Assembly (NCBI RefSeq): GCF_000969885.1 | Contig: NZ_CP009501.1 | Span: 1,736,001-1,800,000, forward strand | Direction of reading: 5' to 3' | DNA length: 64,000 nucleotides | Source: Methanosarcina thermophila TM-1 | GTDB lineage: Archaea; Halobacteriota; Methanosarcinia; Methanosarcinales; Methanosarcinaceae | Part shown: positions 17,594 to 27,379 of the stretch, piece after piece | Layout of the letters: every line of letters starts with the position of its first letter | Position numbering within the stretch: position 1 is the first letter of the stretch | Position numbers and translations under genes: made by a program | The notes under the pieces: generated by a model | What the model saw: only the letters and a program-made list of their open reading frames with translations | Databases searched by the model: none | Told to the model about the DNA's origin: nothing

Positions 17594-18292
17594 ATGGTAG
17601 AAACCGAGTATGAGAAAACATATATACCGCTAATTGGGGAAGATGCGCCTTCATTTGAAGCCATGACAACTCAGGGACCAATAAACTTCCCTGAAGATTA
17701 TAAAGGCAAATGGGTTATTCTTTTCAGCCATCCTGCAGATTTCACACCCGTATGCACTACTGAGTTTATGACCTTTGCCAGTATGCAGGAAGAATTCAAA
17801 AAAATGAATACTGAACTCATCGGGGTCTCTATAGACAGCATTTTCTCCCACATTGCGTGGCTTAAGAGAATTGAGGAGAAAATCGAGTACAAGGGGATGA
17901 AAAATGTAAAGATAGGATTTCCAGTAATCGCTGACCTGGAAATGGATGTTGTCAAAAAATATGGTATGGTTCGGGTAAAGGATTCAAGAATCCAGACTGC
18001 AAGAGCAACTTTTGTTATAGATCCCGAGTCAAAAATCAGAGCGATAGTTTACTATCCTGTAAATAATGGCAGGAACATTCAGGAATTCAAGAGGCTCATA
18101 AGTGCCATGCAGAAAAATTATGCTGAAGATGTATCAACTCCAGCAAACTGGCAGCCAGGCGATGATGTTATAATTCGTACTCCTCGTTCAATGAATGAGG
18201 TAGAGAAAAGGCTAGAGAAAGTCCAGGATGAAGTTTACTGCCTTGACTGGTTTATTTGCCTGAGGAAAGATAGTAAAAATAATTTGGGGTGA
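17594..18292 (+). CDS. Peroxiredoxin, tandem paralogue
   Basis: 232 residues and clearly similar to the preceding gene over its whole length, including HPADFTPVCTTE with C54 and the C-terminal pair C216/C222 (YCLDWFICL). The acidic/basic surface residues differ, and the segment after GMV differs most (VKDSRIQTARATF against a TTQAV version), so the copies are not recent. Likely function is peroxide reduction. It starts at ATG 17594, preceded by GGTGAG. A strong hairpin at 18371-18401 probably ends the transcript. Confidence 0.95.
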   Translation: MVETEYEKTYIPLIGEDAPSFEAMTTQGPINFPEDYKGKWVILFSHPADFTPVCTTEFMTFASMQEEFKKMNTELIGVSIDSIFSHIAWLKRIEEKIEYKGMKNVKIGFPVIADLEMDVVKKYGMVRVKDSRIQTARATFVIDPESKIRAIVYYPVNNGRNIQEFKRLISAMQKNYAEDVSTPANWQPGDDVIIRTPRSMNEVEKRLEKVQDEVYCLDWFICLRKDSKNNLG

Positions 18293-18370
18293 TTGAATTA
18301 AAAATCTCAGGACCTGGAGTAAGAAGCAGATAAATTGGTGGAGTTAATTTAAGAGTTGCGTAAGTATAGA

Positions 18371-18441
18371 AGAATCTCTTACCCCCCCAATAAGAGATTC
18401 TCCTGGTGAACCGAAGAAGGTCTAAGACTCCGTTTCACCAG
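18371..18441 (+). terminator. Paired hairpins downstream of the peroxiredoxin gene
   Basis: Two stems follow the second peroxiredoxin. The first is perfect over 11 bp (AGAATCTCTTA / TAAGAGATTCT, 18371-18401, loop of C residues). The second is CTGGTGAA/TTCACCAG (18403-18410 and 18434-18441). They probably mark the end of the peroxiredoxin transcript. The rest of 18293-18655 has no gene; it holds TATA-like stretches near 18545-18600. Confidence 0.5.
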
Positions 18442-18655
18442 AGTTCATCGAAAGCGGAGTAATAAGTCAAATAGCTGAAATAAAAAGATGAGATATGAAC
18501 CCCATGTATCTTCAGTTTTGCATGGCGGGGTAATAATGTCTAAAATAATATATAAAGAACCGCTATATAAAACTTATGTATATTTATAATTAATGATCGT
18601 TAAGTATAGGGAAAGGAAAATAGAACAATAAAAAAGAAGATGGAGTGGAAAAAAC

Positions 18656-19474
18656 TCACTTCTTTCCGAGCTCCTTTGAGCGTTCGCTTGCTTTTATAAC
18701 CGCATTCATGAATGCAGCCCTGATTCCTGCCTCTTCAAGGACACGAACGCCCTGAATGGTTGTTCCAGCAGGAGAGGTAACCATATCCTTGAGTTCTCCG
18801 GGATGCAGACCTGTTTCAAGCGCCATTTTTGCAGCCCCAAGTACAGTCTGGGCTGCTAGAGTGAGGGCACTTTTCCTGTCCATTCCTTCAAGTACAGCGC
18901 CATCAGCCATTGCTTCAATTACAGGAAAGATAAATGCAGGTCCACTGCCTGAAAGGCCTGTAACAGCATCCATCAGGGACTCTGGCACCTGTACCGCAGT
19001 GCCGACTGCAGAAAAGATCTCAAGCGCGGTTTTCAAGTCTTCGGAGGTGGCATTTTTGCCAGGGGAAATTCCTGAGGCAGCTTCGGAAACCGTAGCTGCA
19101 ATATTTGGCATCACTCGGACAACTCTTGTGCCTTCTGGAAGGGCATTTTCGTAAGTGGCAAGAGGCACACCTGCTGCAATTGAGATGATAAGTTTATCAG
19201 CATTTATATAAGGTTTAAGATTTTCTAGTACTGAGTCTAGGGTCTGGGGCTTCACCGCAAGAACAAGAATATCGGACGCTTGAGCAATAACAGCATTATC
19301 AGTTGATACATTGATGCCAAGCTGAGAATTCAGCTCATTCAAAAAAGGCTCATATATGTCACTTGCACCAAGGTTTTCAGGTTTTACAATTCCAGCTTTT
19401 ATAATTCCATGAATAAGAGCAGAGCCCATTTTTCCTGCTCCGATAAATCCTATCTTTCGGTTCTGAATTGTCAT
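18656..19474 (-). CDS. proC: Pyrroline-5-carboxylate reductase
   Basis: Last step of proline biosynthesis, reducing 1-pyrroline-5-carboxylate with NAD(P)H. The 272-residue protein has an N-terminal dinucleotide-binding GFIGAGKMGSAL motif, the middle VVRVMPNIAATV segment and the C-terminal GLSGSGPAFIF and VTSPAGTTIQGV signatures. AGGAGA precedes the ATG at 19474. It is separated from proB by 315 bp containing an 18-bp tandem repeat, so it may have its own promoter. Confidence 0.97.
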   Translation of the reverse strand: MTIQNRKIGFIGAGKMGSALIHGIIKAGIVKPENLGASDIYEPFLNELNSQLGINVSTDNAVIAQASDILVLAVKPQTLDSVLENLKPYINADKLIISIAAGVPLATYENALPEGTRVVRVMPNIAATVSEAASGISPGKNATSEDLKTALEIFSAVGTAVQVPESLMDAVTGLSGSGPAFIFPVIEAMADGAVLEGMDRKSALTLAAQTVLGAAKMALETGLHPGELKDMVTSPAGTTIQGVRVLEEAGIRAAFMNAVIKASERSKELGKK

Positions 19475-19789
19475 ATTATATTTCTCCTATTATTGAGATA
19501 AAAGCAAATAAGAGGCACTTGCCTTAAAACTTATCTACAGTTAGTATTGAGTAATCTCAAGAGCTTAGTAGTTTAAATCAGTTTAGTAATCTAAAGGAAC
19601 TAAGTAATCTAAAGGAACTAAGTAATCTAAAGGAGCTTAGAATTTAAAGGTTTAAAGCGGCTTAGAATTTAAAGAAATCAAAGGTTAAAAAGAATTTGAT
19701 AGACTGCTAAAGGGTCCGGACAAGAATAATTAATTCAAATTCCAGATACCCGAAAAATCAAGCTTGATTCTTCAGACCTGCCAATTGAT
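19475..19789. repeat. Spacer between proB and proC with 18-bp tandem repeat
   Basis: Three copies of an 18-bp unit (AGTAATCTAAAGGAACTA) start at 19585, 19603 and 19621. Degenerate continuations (AGCTTAGAATTTAAAGG) follow to about 19680. No gene is seen. The repeat interrupts what would otherwise be a compact pro gene cluster. Confidence 0.85.
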
Positions 19790-20947
19790 TTAATTCAACT
19801 CTTCCAGTATGCCAATATTCTCTTTTTTTATAACATTGCTGTAATTACTATAGCCCAGAATACTCTCAATTTCGTCGGTATGAGCCCCTTTAATTTTGTT
19901 AAGTTCCTCAGAAGAGTAATCTGTAATTCCTTTCGCAAAGACTCTGCCTTCACATTCGAGTCTTACAATATCTCCTCGGTCAAAATTTCCCTCAACCTCT
20001 ATAACTCCTGCAGGAAGAAGGCTATTTTTCCCCAGAATTGCAGCTTTTGCCCCTGCGTCCACGCGGATAGTACCAGAAGCCTTTGCAAGAATGATCCAGC
20101 GAGCGCGGTTCTTCCGGATGTGCCTTTCAGCCAGGAAAAAGGTACCTATCTCTTCTCCGGAAAGAGCTCTCAGAAGCACGTTATCAATCTCACTATTTGT
20201 TATCAGGACATAACAACCTGCCATGCTACAGATCTTTGCAGCTTTTATTTTTGTTCTCATTCCTCCTACACCCTTGAAACTCGTGGGGTTGCCCCCATAA
20301 CTTTCGATCTCAGGTGTTATTTTCTCAACGAGAGAAATGAGTTTGGCGTCGCTGTGTGTTTTGGGGTTCTTATCGAAAAGACCATCTATATCTGAAAGGA
20401 TAATCAGGAGGTCAGCATCGATTTTACTTGCGACCATTGCAGAAAGTTTGTCATTATCTCCGAAGATAGCTTCAATCTCATTCGTACACGTGCAGTCGTT
20501 TTCATTTATTATGGGAACTACCCCATATTCCAGAAGAGTGGAGATACTGTTCCTCAGGTTCAGGTAAGATATCCTGTCAGAATAGAAATCATAAGTGAGG
20601 AGGATCTGAGCAACTTTTATCCCATATTTTGCGAAGGCTTCGCTCCAGTACTGCATCAGGATACTTTGTCCTACAGCTGCTGCTGCCTGCCGAATTGGTA
20701 TTTCCCGAGGTTTAGGAGAAATGCCCAGTTCGTAGAGCCCGACACCTATCGCCCCTGAGCTTACCACAATTACTTCTTTTCCACTCTTTCGAAGCTCAAA
20801 GATTTGGGCTGCAATATTTTCCATAAAGTCAGGATCAATACTGCAATTTTCTTTTGTACTATCACAGTTCTTTTTTGTAATTGAGGAGGTACCGATTTTG
20901 ACAACGATTTTATTAACTTCATTGAGAAATTTTTTTCTGTCTATCAA
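19790..20947 (-). CDS. proB: Glutamate 5-kinase
   Basis: First step of proline synthesis, phosphorylating glutamate. The 385-residue protein has the amino-acid kinase domain (VVKIGTSSIT near the start, VVSSGAIGVGL, NENDC and FGDNDKLSAMVA, ILSDIDGLFDKNP) and a C-terminal PUA domain (residues about 280-385). The start is a TTG at 20947 with a weak ribosome-binding site. It follows proA by 137 bp. The PUA domain is found in many bacterial-type ProB, suggesting that this pathway came from bacteria. Confidence 0.95.
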   Translation of the reverse strand: MIDRKKFLNEVNKIVVKIGTSSITKKNCDSTKENCSIDPDFMENIAAQIFELRKSGKEVIVVSSGAIGVGLYELGISPKPREIPIRQAAAAVGQSILMQYWSEAFAKYGIKVAQILLTYDFYSDRISYLNLRNSISTLLEYGVVPIINENDCTCTNEIEAIFGDNDKLSAMVASKIDADLLIILSDIDGLFDKNPKTHSDAKLISLVEKITPEIESYGGNPTSFKGVGGMRTKIKAAKICSMAGCYVLITNSEIDNVLLRALSGEEIGTFFLAERHIRKNRARWIILAKASGTIRVDAGAKAAILGKNSLLPAGVIEVEGNFDRGDIVRLECEGRVFAKGITDYSSEELNKIKGAHTDEIESILGYSNYSNVIKKENIGILEELN

Positions 20948-21084
20948 TCACAAGGCCTCATAAGATGTTTTGAGGGTGCGGCTTAAATATATTGCAACCG
21001 CAGCCCGAATTCCATCGCTTGAATTCAATTTGCGCTGGTATTTGAGTTCAGATATATAAACCTATCACAAATATTCGACAGGTT

Positions 21085-22428
21085 TCACTTTACATCTTCA
21101 AATTTAAGATCAAGCTTCCTGTGCGTGTAGGGCTTTGCATTTTCTCCAGAATAATCTGCAACAATCTGCCCCTTCCCGAGCAAGATGTATTTATAAATCA
21201 GCAGTCCTTCCATGCCCACGGGTCCACGGGAATGAATTTTATTTGTGCTAATTCCGACTTCAGCTCCTTTCCCGTAACGATAGCCGTCAGCAAAACGGGT
21301 TGAGGCATTTACCATAACACTAGAAGAATCAACAAGCCTTGTAAATTCATTTCTTCTTGAGGCGTCCTCGGTTATTATTCCATCGGTGTGGTGGGAGCCA
21401 AAAGTGTTTATGTGGTCAATTGCTTCCTTGATAGTATCAACGCACTTTATTGAGAGAATGAGATCATTGTATTCAAGGCTCCAGTCTTCTTCAGTAGCCT
21501 TTGAAAGTGGGGAAAATCCTTTATTCTCAAGCAGAGCATAAGTATCAGGATCACAACGCAGTTCAACTCCTGCCCCAAGGTACATCTCTGCCATCCTGGG
21601 CAGGAAAGCATCCGCGATTTTACGGTTAACCAGAAGGGTTTCAATGGCATTGCATACTGCAGGATATTGAACTTTGGCATCAAAGCAGACCTTCCAGGCT
21701 ATATCGAGGTCCGCATATTCATCTACGTAGATATGGCAAATTCCGCTTGTGTGCCCAAGTACCGGAATTTTCGTATTATCCTGAATAAATTTGACAAATT
21801 CGTTTGAGCCCCTGGGGATAAGAAGATCTACATAAGCATCAAGGCTTAAAAGATCCATAATCTCCTCTCTGGTTTCCATAAGCTGGAAAGCTCCAGCTGG
21901 CATGCCTTCGGTGGATTCTATGGCTTTTACAAGAATCTGGAAAATAGTGCGATTGGATTCTTTTGCTTCACTTCCGCCCTTGAAAATGGTCGCATTTCCA
22001 CTCTTCAGGCAAAGAGACATAACCTGAGGTACAACATCAGGTCGGGATTCAAAGATTACCCCTATAAGGCCAATTGGACAGCTCACCTGGTAAAGGATGA
22101 GGTCTTTGTCCATCTCAAGAGTAGAGAGGGTATTTCCTACAGGGTCATTGAGCTTAATTACATCCCTGATTCCTGCGATCATCCCGTCAATCTTCGAATC
22201 GTTCACTTTAAGTCTATCTACAAGGGCCTGAGTGAGCTTTCCCTTATTTTTCAGTTCAACTGCGTATTCAAGGTCTTTTGAATTTGCATCCAGAATAGCT
22301 TTCCTTTCCCTATCCAGAGCCTGAGCCATGGCCTCAAGCGCTCGATTTTTTATTTCTGTGCTTACACTGGAAAGTTCAATCGATGCTCTTTTTGCCTGAA
22401 TTACTTTGGTTTTGATGTCTTCAGCCAT
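21085..22428 (-). CDS. proA: Gamma-glutamyl phosphate reductase
   Basis: Second step of proline synthesis, an NADPH-dependent reductase of the aldehyde dehydrogenase superfamily. The 447-residue product has IGVIFESRPDVVPQV, a FKGGSEAKESN segment, the catalytic-cysteine region YPAVCNAIETLLVN and VMVNASTRFADGYRYG. The open frame runs to 22488; I use the ATG at 22428 (MAEDIKTKV). It is the first gene of proA-proB-proC. Its promoter lies in the following 1.2-kb spacer. Confidence 0.96.
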   Translation of the reverse strand: MAEDIKTKVIQAKRASIELSSVSTEIKNRALEAMAQALDRERKAILDANSKDLEYAVELKNKGKLTQALVDRLKVNDSKIDGMIAGIRDVIKLNDPVGNTLSTLEMDKDLILYQVSCPIGLIGVIFESRPDVVPQVMSLCLKSGNATIFKGGSEAKESNRTIFQILVKAIESTEGMPAGAFQLMETREEIMDLLSLDAYVDLLIPRGSNEFVKFIQDNTKIPVLGHTSGICHIYVDEYADLDIAWKVCFDAKVQYPAVCNAIETLLVNRKIADAFLPRMAEMYLGAGVELRCDPDTYALLENKGFSPLSKATEEDWSLEYNDLILSIKCVDTIKEAIDHINTFGSHHTDGIITEDASRRNEFTRLVDSSSVMVNASTRFADGYRYGKGAEVGISTNKIHSRGPVGMEGLLIYKYILLGKGQIVADYSGENAKPYTHRKLDLKFEDVK

Positions 22429-23624
22429 ATGATCACACCGTTTGATATGATGACTCCTGAGTGCCCATATTGATAATCGGGCAGCCAAATTGTAATCATG
22501 TCAATGAATTTACTGAAAGTTCAGTATTAAATCTGGAGATTAAGTATTTTCGATATTATATACCAAACTTTTTATTTAATCATAGATAATTGGTCTTACT
22601 ATTAAAATATAATAAGCTTACTATAATTATATCTGAATATTGAAATTATTATACTGAGTACTGAGTTAAATTGAATATTGAGATCAACTGAGTATTGAGT
22701 TAAATTGAATATTGAGATTAAACTGAATGTTGAGTTAAATTGAGTGTCTCTTTCTTTAAGTGAGGGTATATTTTTTAAAGGTCGGGTATATTCATAATTC
22801 TAAGATATATTAAATCTTCCCGCCACATCTAGAAAGCAGGCATGGAAGAAAAGAAGTGAAGACATTTGTAGTACTTTCGATACTTTTTATACCCTGTTGC
22901 AGTAAATGATACAGTGAAGCTCTGGACAAAGTGAAGTTCTGGACAAAAGGTAACGCCTTATCAAGTAACTTTTTACTTGCAGTGCTGATAACTCGGAGGA
23001 GTTAACTCCATATATTTTTATCTTAGGTCTTTATGCCTGAAGTAAAATTTGCCAAGTTCTTCTTTATTTTAAATTCATATGAGATATAGCTCTATCTTAA
23101 TAAAGTTTATTTTCAATTTCGTTAGATAGAAAGCTAATCTTTAATAGTTCTATATACAGGATAAAATCAATCTCACTTTAATTTATTGAAACAGTAATTA
23201 ATGATACTGTCTTATCAGGTAAGATCTCACAGTTTATATTATAAAAAGAAAATGTAACTTATTAAGAATTCGACAAGAAAAAGGTAAAACAGCTTTCTAA
23301 TAATAGATATTATTTCAAAACGAATATATATAGGATGAATATAACTATGTTTACAGGGCTCCATTACCTGGGATCGTGCTACATCTGAAAAAGGAAATTG
23401 CAAGGCACCCTTATAATTTTTTAATTTTTCTTGCAGCAGAGAGACAAAGTTTTGCAGCCAGGGGCCAGACCATATAGTGAGTAAAAGTGATTAAAAGGTC
23501 ATAAGATGCTGGAGATGCCCAAAACCCCCTGCCTGTTCAACATTCTCTCATACACAAAGATTATTATAGGGGTACATCCATATCGAAATGGGGATAACTT
23601 CAGTATATTGGTGGTGTGTAAAAA
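22429..23624. repeat. 1.2-kb AT-rich spacer with 34-35 bp tandem repeat
   Basis: Between divergent proA and the DUF356 gene. A 34-35 bp unit starts at 22654, 22688 and 22723, with variants of TTGAGTTAAATTGAATATTG. A smaller duplication of CTCTGGACAAAG lies near 22918-22950. A TATA-like ATATATATAGG is near 23324-23334. Positions 23340-23500 are less AT-rich than the rest, but I could not assign a gene or RNA there. A possible 40-codon ORF at 23506-23628 is listed separately. Confidence 0.7.
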
Positions 23625-23628
23625 ATGA
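23506..23628 (+). CDS. Possible 40-residue upstream ORF overlapping the DUF356 start
   Basis: An open frame from ATG 23506 to TGA 23626-23628. AAAGGTC lies upstream as a fair ribosome-binding site, and the stop overlaps the next start as ATGA (23625-23628), a typical translational-coupling arrangement. The peptide begins MLEMPKTPC and matches no family I know. An alternative downstream TATA-like sequence (near 23561) would exclude it from the mRNA. It may be a regulatory leader peptide or chance. Confidence 0.2.
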   Translation: MLEMPKTPCLFNILSYTKIIIGVHPYRNGDNFSILVVCKK

Positions 23629-24041
23629 AATCATTTGCACTAGTCCGGGCAGACGATTCGGACAAAGTAAAAATAGCCTTACATGATCTGGAACGATACG
23701 GACATATTCAATTTTCAGCTACTCCAAAACGCATAGAACCGGCCTATGCTGATGAGCTTCTTGTTAGTGTAATGGACGTATCCCTGAAGTCAAAATGTAA
23801 CTCTGCCGCGTTGGTAGAATTGAATAATCATGCAGGTGCAGCAATTAGCAGGCTGAAGAAAATCCATCCTCCTGCTCATATAATCATTATCAGTCCAAGA
23901 CATAAGATGTTTGAAGAACTGGCTAGCAAGTTTTCAAAGTATCCAGAATTCGACCGAACATTTACTCATCCGAAGAATTCACAAAATATGGAGATCGTTC
24001 AGGAGAAAGGAGAGATCTCCAATCCGATGCCGAAAGAATAA
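23625..24041 (+). CDS. DUF356 family protein
   Basis: 138 residues matching the methanogen-typical DUF356 family: an N-terminal ALVRADDSDKVKIALHDLER, the middle SKCNSAALVELNNHAGAAI and RLKKIHPPAHIIIISPRH. The fold is probably alpha/beta and cytoplasmic. No function is established. ATG at 23625 with GGTGGTG nine bases upstream. It is convergent with the Toprim gene. Confidence 0.88.
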   Translation: MKSFALVRADDSDKVKIALHDLERYGHIQFSATPKRIEPAYADELLVSVMDVSLKSKCNSAALVELNNHAGAAISRLKKIHPPAHIIIISPRHKMFEELASKFSKYPEFDRTFTHPKNSQNMEIVQEKGEISNPMPKE

Positions 24042-24128
24042 AATAACTTCGCCAATTAACAACATTAACTTTAATAAATTTTAAGTTAGATTTTAAAGTT
24101 AATTTATAAAGTTAACTTTAAAACTTTT

Positions 24129-24569
24129 TTAGATCAATTTATTAAAATCCTGCTTCGAGCAGTATCCTGTCTTTGACCTGAGCCTGGAAACATAGGTATA
24201 AAGACTTTCTATATCTTTAATTTCTTTCTGGGAAATGAGTCTGAGTTTGTTTCGAATTTCAAGCTCAGGTTTCAGGCCAAAGCTCTCGAAATATCCTGAT
24301 AGCTTTATAGCCAGCAGGTCACCCCGTCTGTCCCAATCAGTTAATATGACTACCTCATTGCCAAGCTGGGCAATCCTTTCTGATAAATTAAATAGGGATT
24401 GTCGGGTTGCAATTTCGAAATTGCCCTCAATTCCAAGCTTTTTCAATGAGAGAATATCTCTTTTTCCTTCAACTATGATAATTGCTCCCCGTGAGGAATA
24501 TTCAGAGATTTCGGAGAGTAACTCTTCAATCCTTTCAAGCCTTTTTCTGTAAATTTCAAGATCAGCCAC
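24129..24569 (-). CDS. Small Toprim-domain protein (UPF0292/COG1658-like)
   Basis: 146 residues. A Toprim domain is clear: [17 protein letters not shown] with the catalytic Glu, and [15 protein letters not shown] with the DxD metal site. Related proteins include ribonuclease M5 and DnaG-type primases, so nucleic-acid cleavage or synthesis is likely, but the substrate is unknown. It starts at 24569 on the minus strand, 166 bp downstream of the DUF167 gene, and may share its transcript. Confidence 0.82.
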   Translation of the reverse strand: MADLEIYRKRLERIEELLSEISEYSSRGAIIIVEGKRDILSLKKLGIEGNFEIATRQSLFNLSERIAQLGNEVVILTDWDRRGDLLAIKLSGYFESFGLKPELEIRNKLRLISQKEIKDIESLYTYVSRLRSKTGYCSKQDFNKLI

Positions 24570-24735
24570 TTTGTCTGCAACCTGTTATTAATATAAAATT
24601 TTAAAATTACGTTTTTTTAAATCTACAAATACTTTCCAGAGGAAAAACTTACTCTTAAAACTTAAAAACCTATTCTAAACCTGGTACTACCTGAATTCTG
24701 CTATTAAGGCTCTATTTTTCCTTAAAATTTCTGTT

Positions 24736-25053
24736 TTATTTCTTTAAGTGAGCTCCAAAAACAGAAATCGCCCGCTGGTATGAAACTCCTTTTAATAATA
24801 ATGATTTCTTGCTGCTTGTTGCCCCACTATTTATAAGAATATCCGAACTGCTAATTTCGAAGAGATCAGCAAGGCATTCAATTAGCTGTTCATTTGCCTT
24901 TCCTTTCTGGGCGTTTTTGGTTAGTTTTACTTCAATCCGTTTGCGCCATTCGTTGTAACCGCTCGGAACCGAGACTGACTTGGAACCAGGAGTAACTTCG
25001 ATATCAACAATTATATCGGAACCCAGATCTGTGATTGCCTCTTCAAAGGACAT
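24736..25053 (-). CDS. DUF167 (YggU) family protein
   Basis: 105 residues with the DUF167 pattern: IVDIEVTPGSKSVSVPSGYNEWRKRIEVKL split around the conserved TPGSK, then KNAQKGKANEQLIECLADLF and a SGATSSKKSLLLKG segment, followed by a C-terminal helix. Widespread small protein of unknown function. ATG at 25053. The following gene on the same strand is the Toprim protein. Confidence 0.88.
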   Translation of the reverse strand: MSFEEAITDLGSDIIVDIEVTPGSKSVSVPSGYNEWRKRIEVKLTKNAQKGKANEQLIECLADLFEISSSDILINSGATSSKKSLLLKGVSYQRAISVFGAHLKK

Positions 25054-25713
25054 ATGTTTTACCTTTCTGGAAGTATTCTATAAATCAATGACGAATCGAC
25101 CTATCAAAGCAAAAAATTGGAAATGATAAGTTTCTAAGTTAGAAGAAAGTCTCCAATCGGATTTAAGATATAGATCCATAATACAAAGATTATAGTTAAG
25201 CGTCTTTAGATCCATAATACAAAGATTATAGTTAAGCGTCTTTAGTTAAGCGTTTTAAAATTAGCAGAGAATAGTGCTGTAGCCCGAGCGCACTAACTCC
25301 GAAAGTTCATCCTCTGGTTTTCCGCAGTCACTTTCAGTTACCCTCGTGCCGGGCAGTGTCACACTATAGATGTACCGCATTGGGGTTGTCTGTACACTCA
25401 CAGTCAGGATTTTCCATTATCTCATGCAAGGACCTATACAATGCGACAAAGCCATATTGTATACATACTAATATATAAAAATATCGGCAAGCAGCGAGTT
25501 ATTACACCGCATATATATAGGAGATATTTATAATAAAAATTGATTTGTCTCTTAAAAGAATAGCCTCACTTGTAAACGGTATTAAAATAGCTACATTCTC
25601 AAAAAGATTGTTATAATAGTAAAAATTTGAAGGAAAACTTATTATACTATGTATATGTTTGCTTTTCCACAAATTGAACGCAGATGCTCAGTGAATAGCA
25701 GGGATGCGTATAT
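25054..25713. repeat. Spacer with 36-bp duplication and a minus-strand transcribed candidate
   Basis: A 36-bp unit beginning TAGATCCATAATACAAAG is repeated exactly at 25171 and 25207. From 25261 to 25440 base composition is richer in GC and holds a possible small ORF on the minus strand. An exact inverted repeat TATACAAT/ATTGTATA (25435-25442 and 25456-25463) lies just downstream of a minus-strand TATA-like stretch at 25470-25480. A TATA-like stretch at 25507-25517 could serve the amidohydrolase gene at 25714. Confidence 0.6.
25261..25380 (-). CDS. Possible small protein of 39 residues
   Basis: Open frame from ATG 25380 to TAA 25261-25263, beginning MRYIYSVTLPGTRV and ending with SGYSTILC. 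Codon use and base composition look like coding sequence and stand out from the AT-rich surroundings. A TATA-like box (near 25470-25480) sits about 95 bp upstream on the same strand. There is no clear ribosome-binding site, and I know no family. A non-coding RNA is the other reading. Confidence 0.3.
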   Translation of the reverse strand: MRYIYSVTLPGTRVTESDCGKPEDELSELVRSGYSTILC

Positions 25714-26823
25714 ATGTACGGCGCTGAACAGATAATTCCCGGGACAATTATTGCAGGTTCTGAGCTTGAACCTATAGAGGGATATGTTTGCATACATAGA
25801 GGAGTAATTACAGAGGTTGAAGAGGAACGTACACACTCTAAAAACATAATAGCTCCCTGTTTTGTCAATGCTCATACTCACCTTGGAGACTCGGTATTCA
25901 AGGATCCTCCTCTGGGAAAAGTTTCGGGATACCGGACTCAAAAAGACCTTGATGCTCTTGTAAAACCTCCTGACGGATTAAAACACAGGATTCTAAGAGA
26001 AACACCATACAAAACCCTTATCGAGTGCATGAGAAAGTCCCTACTGGATATGATAGAAACCGGAACCTGTGCTTTTGCGGATTTCAGGGAAGGAGGGGTT
26101 GTGGGAGTATCAGCCCTGAATAAAGCTCTCGAAGGACTTAAACTTCATCCCATGATACTGGGTAGACCTGCTGAACCGGAATTGCCTCTTCCGGTTGTAA
26201 TGGCTGAAGTAAGAAGGATTCTTTTGCATTCCTCCGGACTTGGTATTAGCGGGGCGAACGACCTTGATCTCGAACTGCTTGAGAGTATTGCTGCCTGCAC
26301 AAGGCAGTACAGAAAATTCTTTGCAATCCATGCAGGAGAGAAAGATGCGAGCGACATAGAAGAAGCGTTATCACTCGAACCGGATCTTCTGATTCATTTA
26401 ACAAATGCTACAAAAAGAGATCTTGAATATGTGGCTGATGCGAAGATTCCGGTTGTTGTCTGCCCCAGATCTAACCTCATTACAGGAGCCGGAATGCCGC
26501 CTATTGCTGAGATGCTGGAGGCTGGAATAAGAGTAGCTGCGGGAACGGATAATGTAATGTTAAATTCTGTAAATATGTTTGCTGAAATGGAATTTATGTC
26601 TAAGGTTTTTTCTATTGATGATAGGCAAGTATTTAAAATTTGCACACTTAATGGTTCTTTTGTAATGGGGCCTGATTCTACGGGTTCGATACAAAAGGGG
26701 AATAAAGCTAATCTCATGATCCTGAATGGAAGTTCAAATAACCTTGCAGGGATAAAGAACCCAATAAGTGGAATCACAAGGCGGGCAAGACCCGATGATA
26801 TACTATCGGTACTTCATTCGTAA
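25714..26823 (+). CDS. Amidohydrolase-family protein (cytosine deaminase-like)
   Basis: 369 residues of the metal-dependent amidohydrolase superfamily: APCFVNAHTHLGD with the HxH metal ligands, FFAIHAGEKD with a His, LIHLTNATKRD, VVVCPRSN and RVAAGTDNVML with the conserved Asp. Related enzymes deaminate cytosine or S-adenosylhomocysteine-type substrates, but the actual substrate here cannot be read. The ATG at 25714 has only a weak upstream signal. The next gene, UspA, follows 18 bp after the stop, suggesting an operon. Confidence 0.8.
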   Translation: MYGAEQIIPGTIIAGSELEPIEGYVCIHRGVITEVEEERTHSKNIIAPCFVNAHTHLGDSVFKDPPLGKVSGYRTQKDLDALVKPPDGLKHRILRETPYKTLIECMRKSLLDMIETGTCAFADFREGGVVGVSALNKALEGLKLHPMILGRPAEPELPLPVVMAEVRRILLHSSGLGISGANDLDLELLESIAACTRQYRKFFAIHAGEKDASDIEEALSLEPDLLIHLTNATKRDLEYVADAKIPVVVCPRSNLITGAGMPPIAEMLEAGIRVAAGTDNVMLNSVNMFAEMEFMSKVFSIDDRQVFKICTLNGSFVMGPDSTGSIQKGNKANLMILNGSSNNLAGIKNPISGITRRARPDDILSVLHS

Positions 26824-26841
26824 AGCAATTGGAGAACAAAT

Positions 26842-27294
26842 ATGGTGAGCGAATTTTACCGGAATATAGTGATTGCAACAGATGGATCCGAGAACAGTCA
26901 GAGAGCTGTTTCTTACGGTATTGAGCTTGCAAAACTTAGCGGAGCCACAGTTCACGCTCTTTACGTAGTAGATACAACTCCTTTTTCCTCGATACCTATG
27001 GATGCGGGCTGGGAAGAAATGTATGAAGCCCTGAGAAGAGAGGGGGAAAAAGCGACATATGAGGTTAAGAAACGCGGAGATGTCTCAGGGGTTGAAGTGA
27101 GAGAAGTTCTGCTGGAAGGTCATCCGAGCAAGGAGATTACAGATTTTGCAGAGAATAATAATGTTGACCTGATAGTTGTAGGTACTCTCGGTAAAACCGG
27201 GTTTGATAGATTTCTGATGGGAAGCGTTGCAGAGAAAGTAGTTAGAGGCTCAAAAGTCCCGGTCCTGGTAGTCCGGAGTGAAAAGCAAAGTTAA
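26842..27294 (+). CDS. Universal stress protein, UspA family
   Basis: 150 residues with the ATP-binding Usp fold: IVIATDGSENSQRAVSYG at the N-terminus and the C-terminal motif VGTLGKTGFDRFLMGSVAEKV (here split as VGTLG and GSVAEKVVR) typical of nucleotide-binding members. The role in archaea is not defined. ATG at 26842. The downstream CBS protein starts 85 bp later, and all three genes (amidohydrolase, UspA, CBS) may be co-transcribed. Confidence 0.92.
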   Translation: MVSEFYRNIVIATDGSENSQRAVSYGIELAKLSGATVHALYVVDTTPFSSIPMDAGWEEMYEALRREGEKATYEVKKRGDVSGVEVREVLLEGHPSKEITDFAENNNVDLIVVGTLGKTGFDRFLMGSVAEKVVRGSKVPVLVVRSEKQS

Positions 27295-27379
27295 GATTTT
27301 TCTATCAACTGGAAGCCTTTTTAGAACAGATATACAAGAAAAGAAAACCAGGATTAAGCATATACAAAGGTGTGATCAC

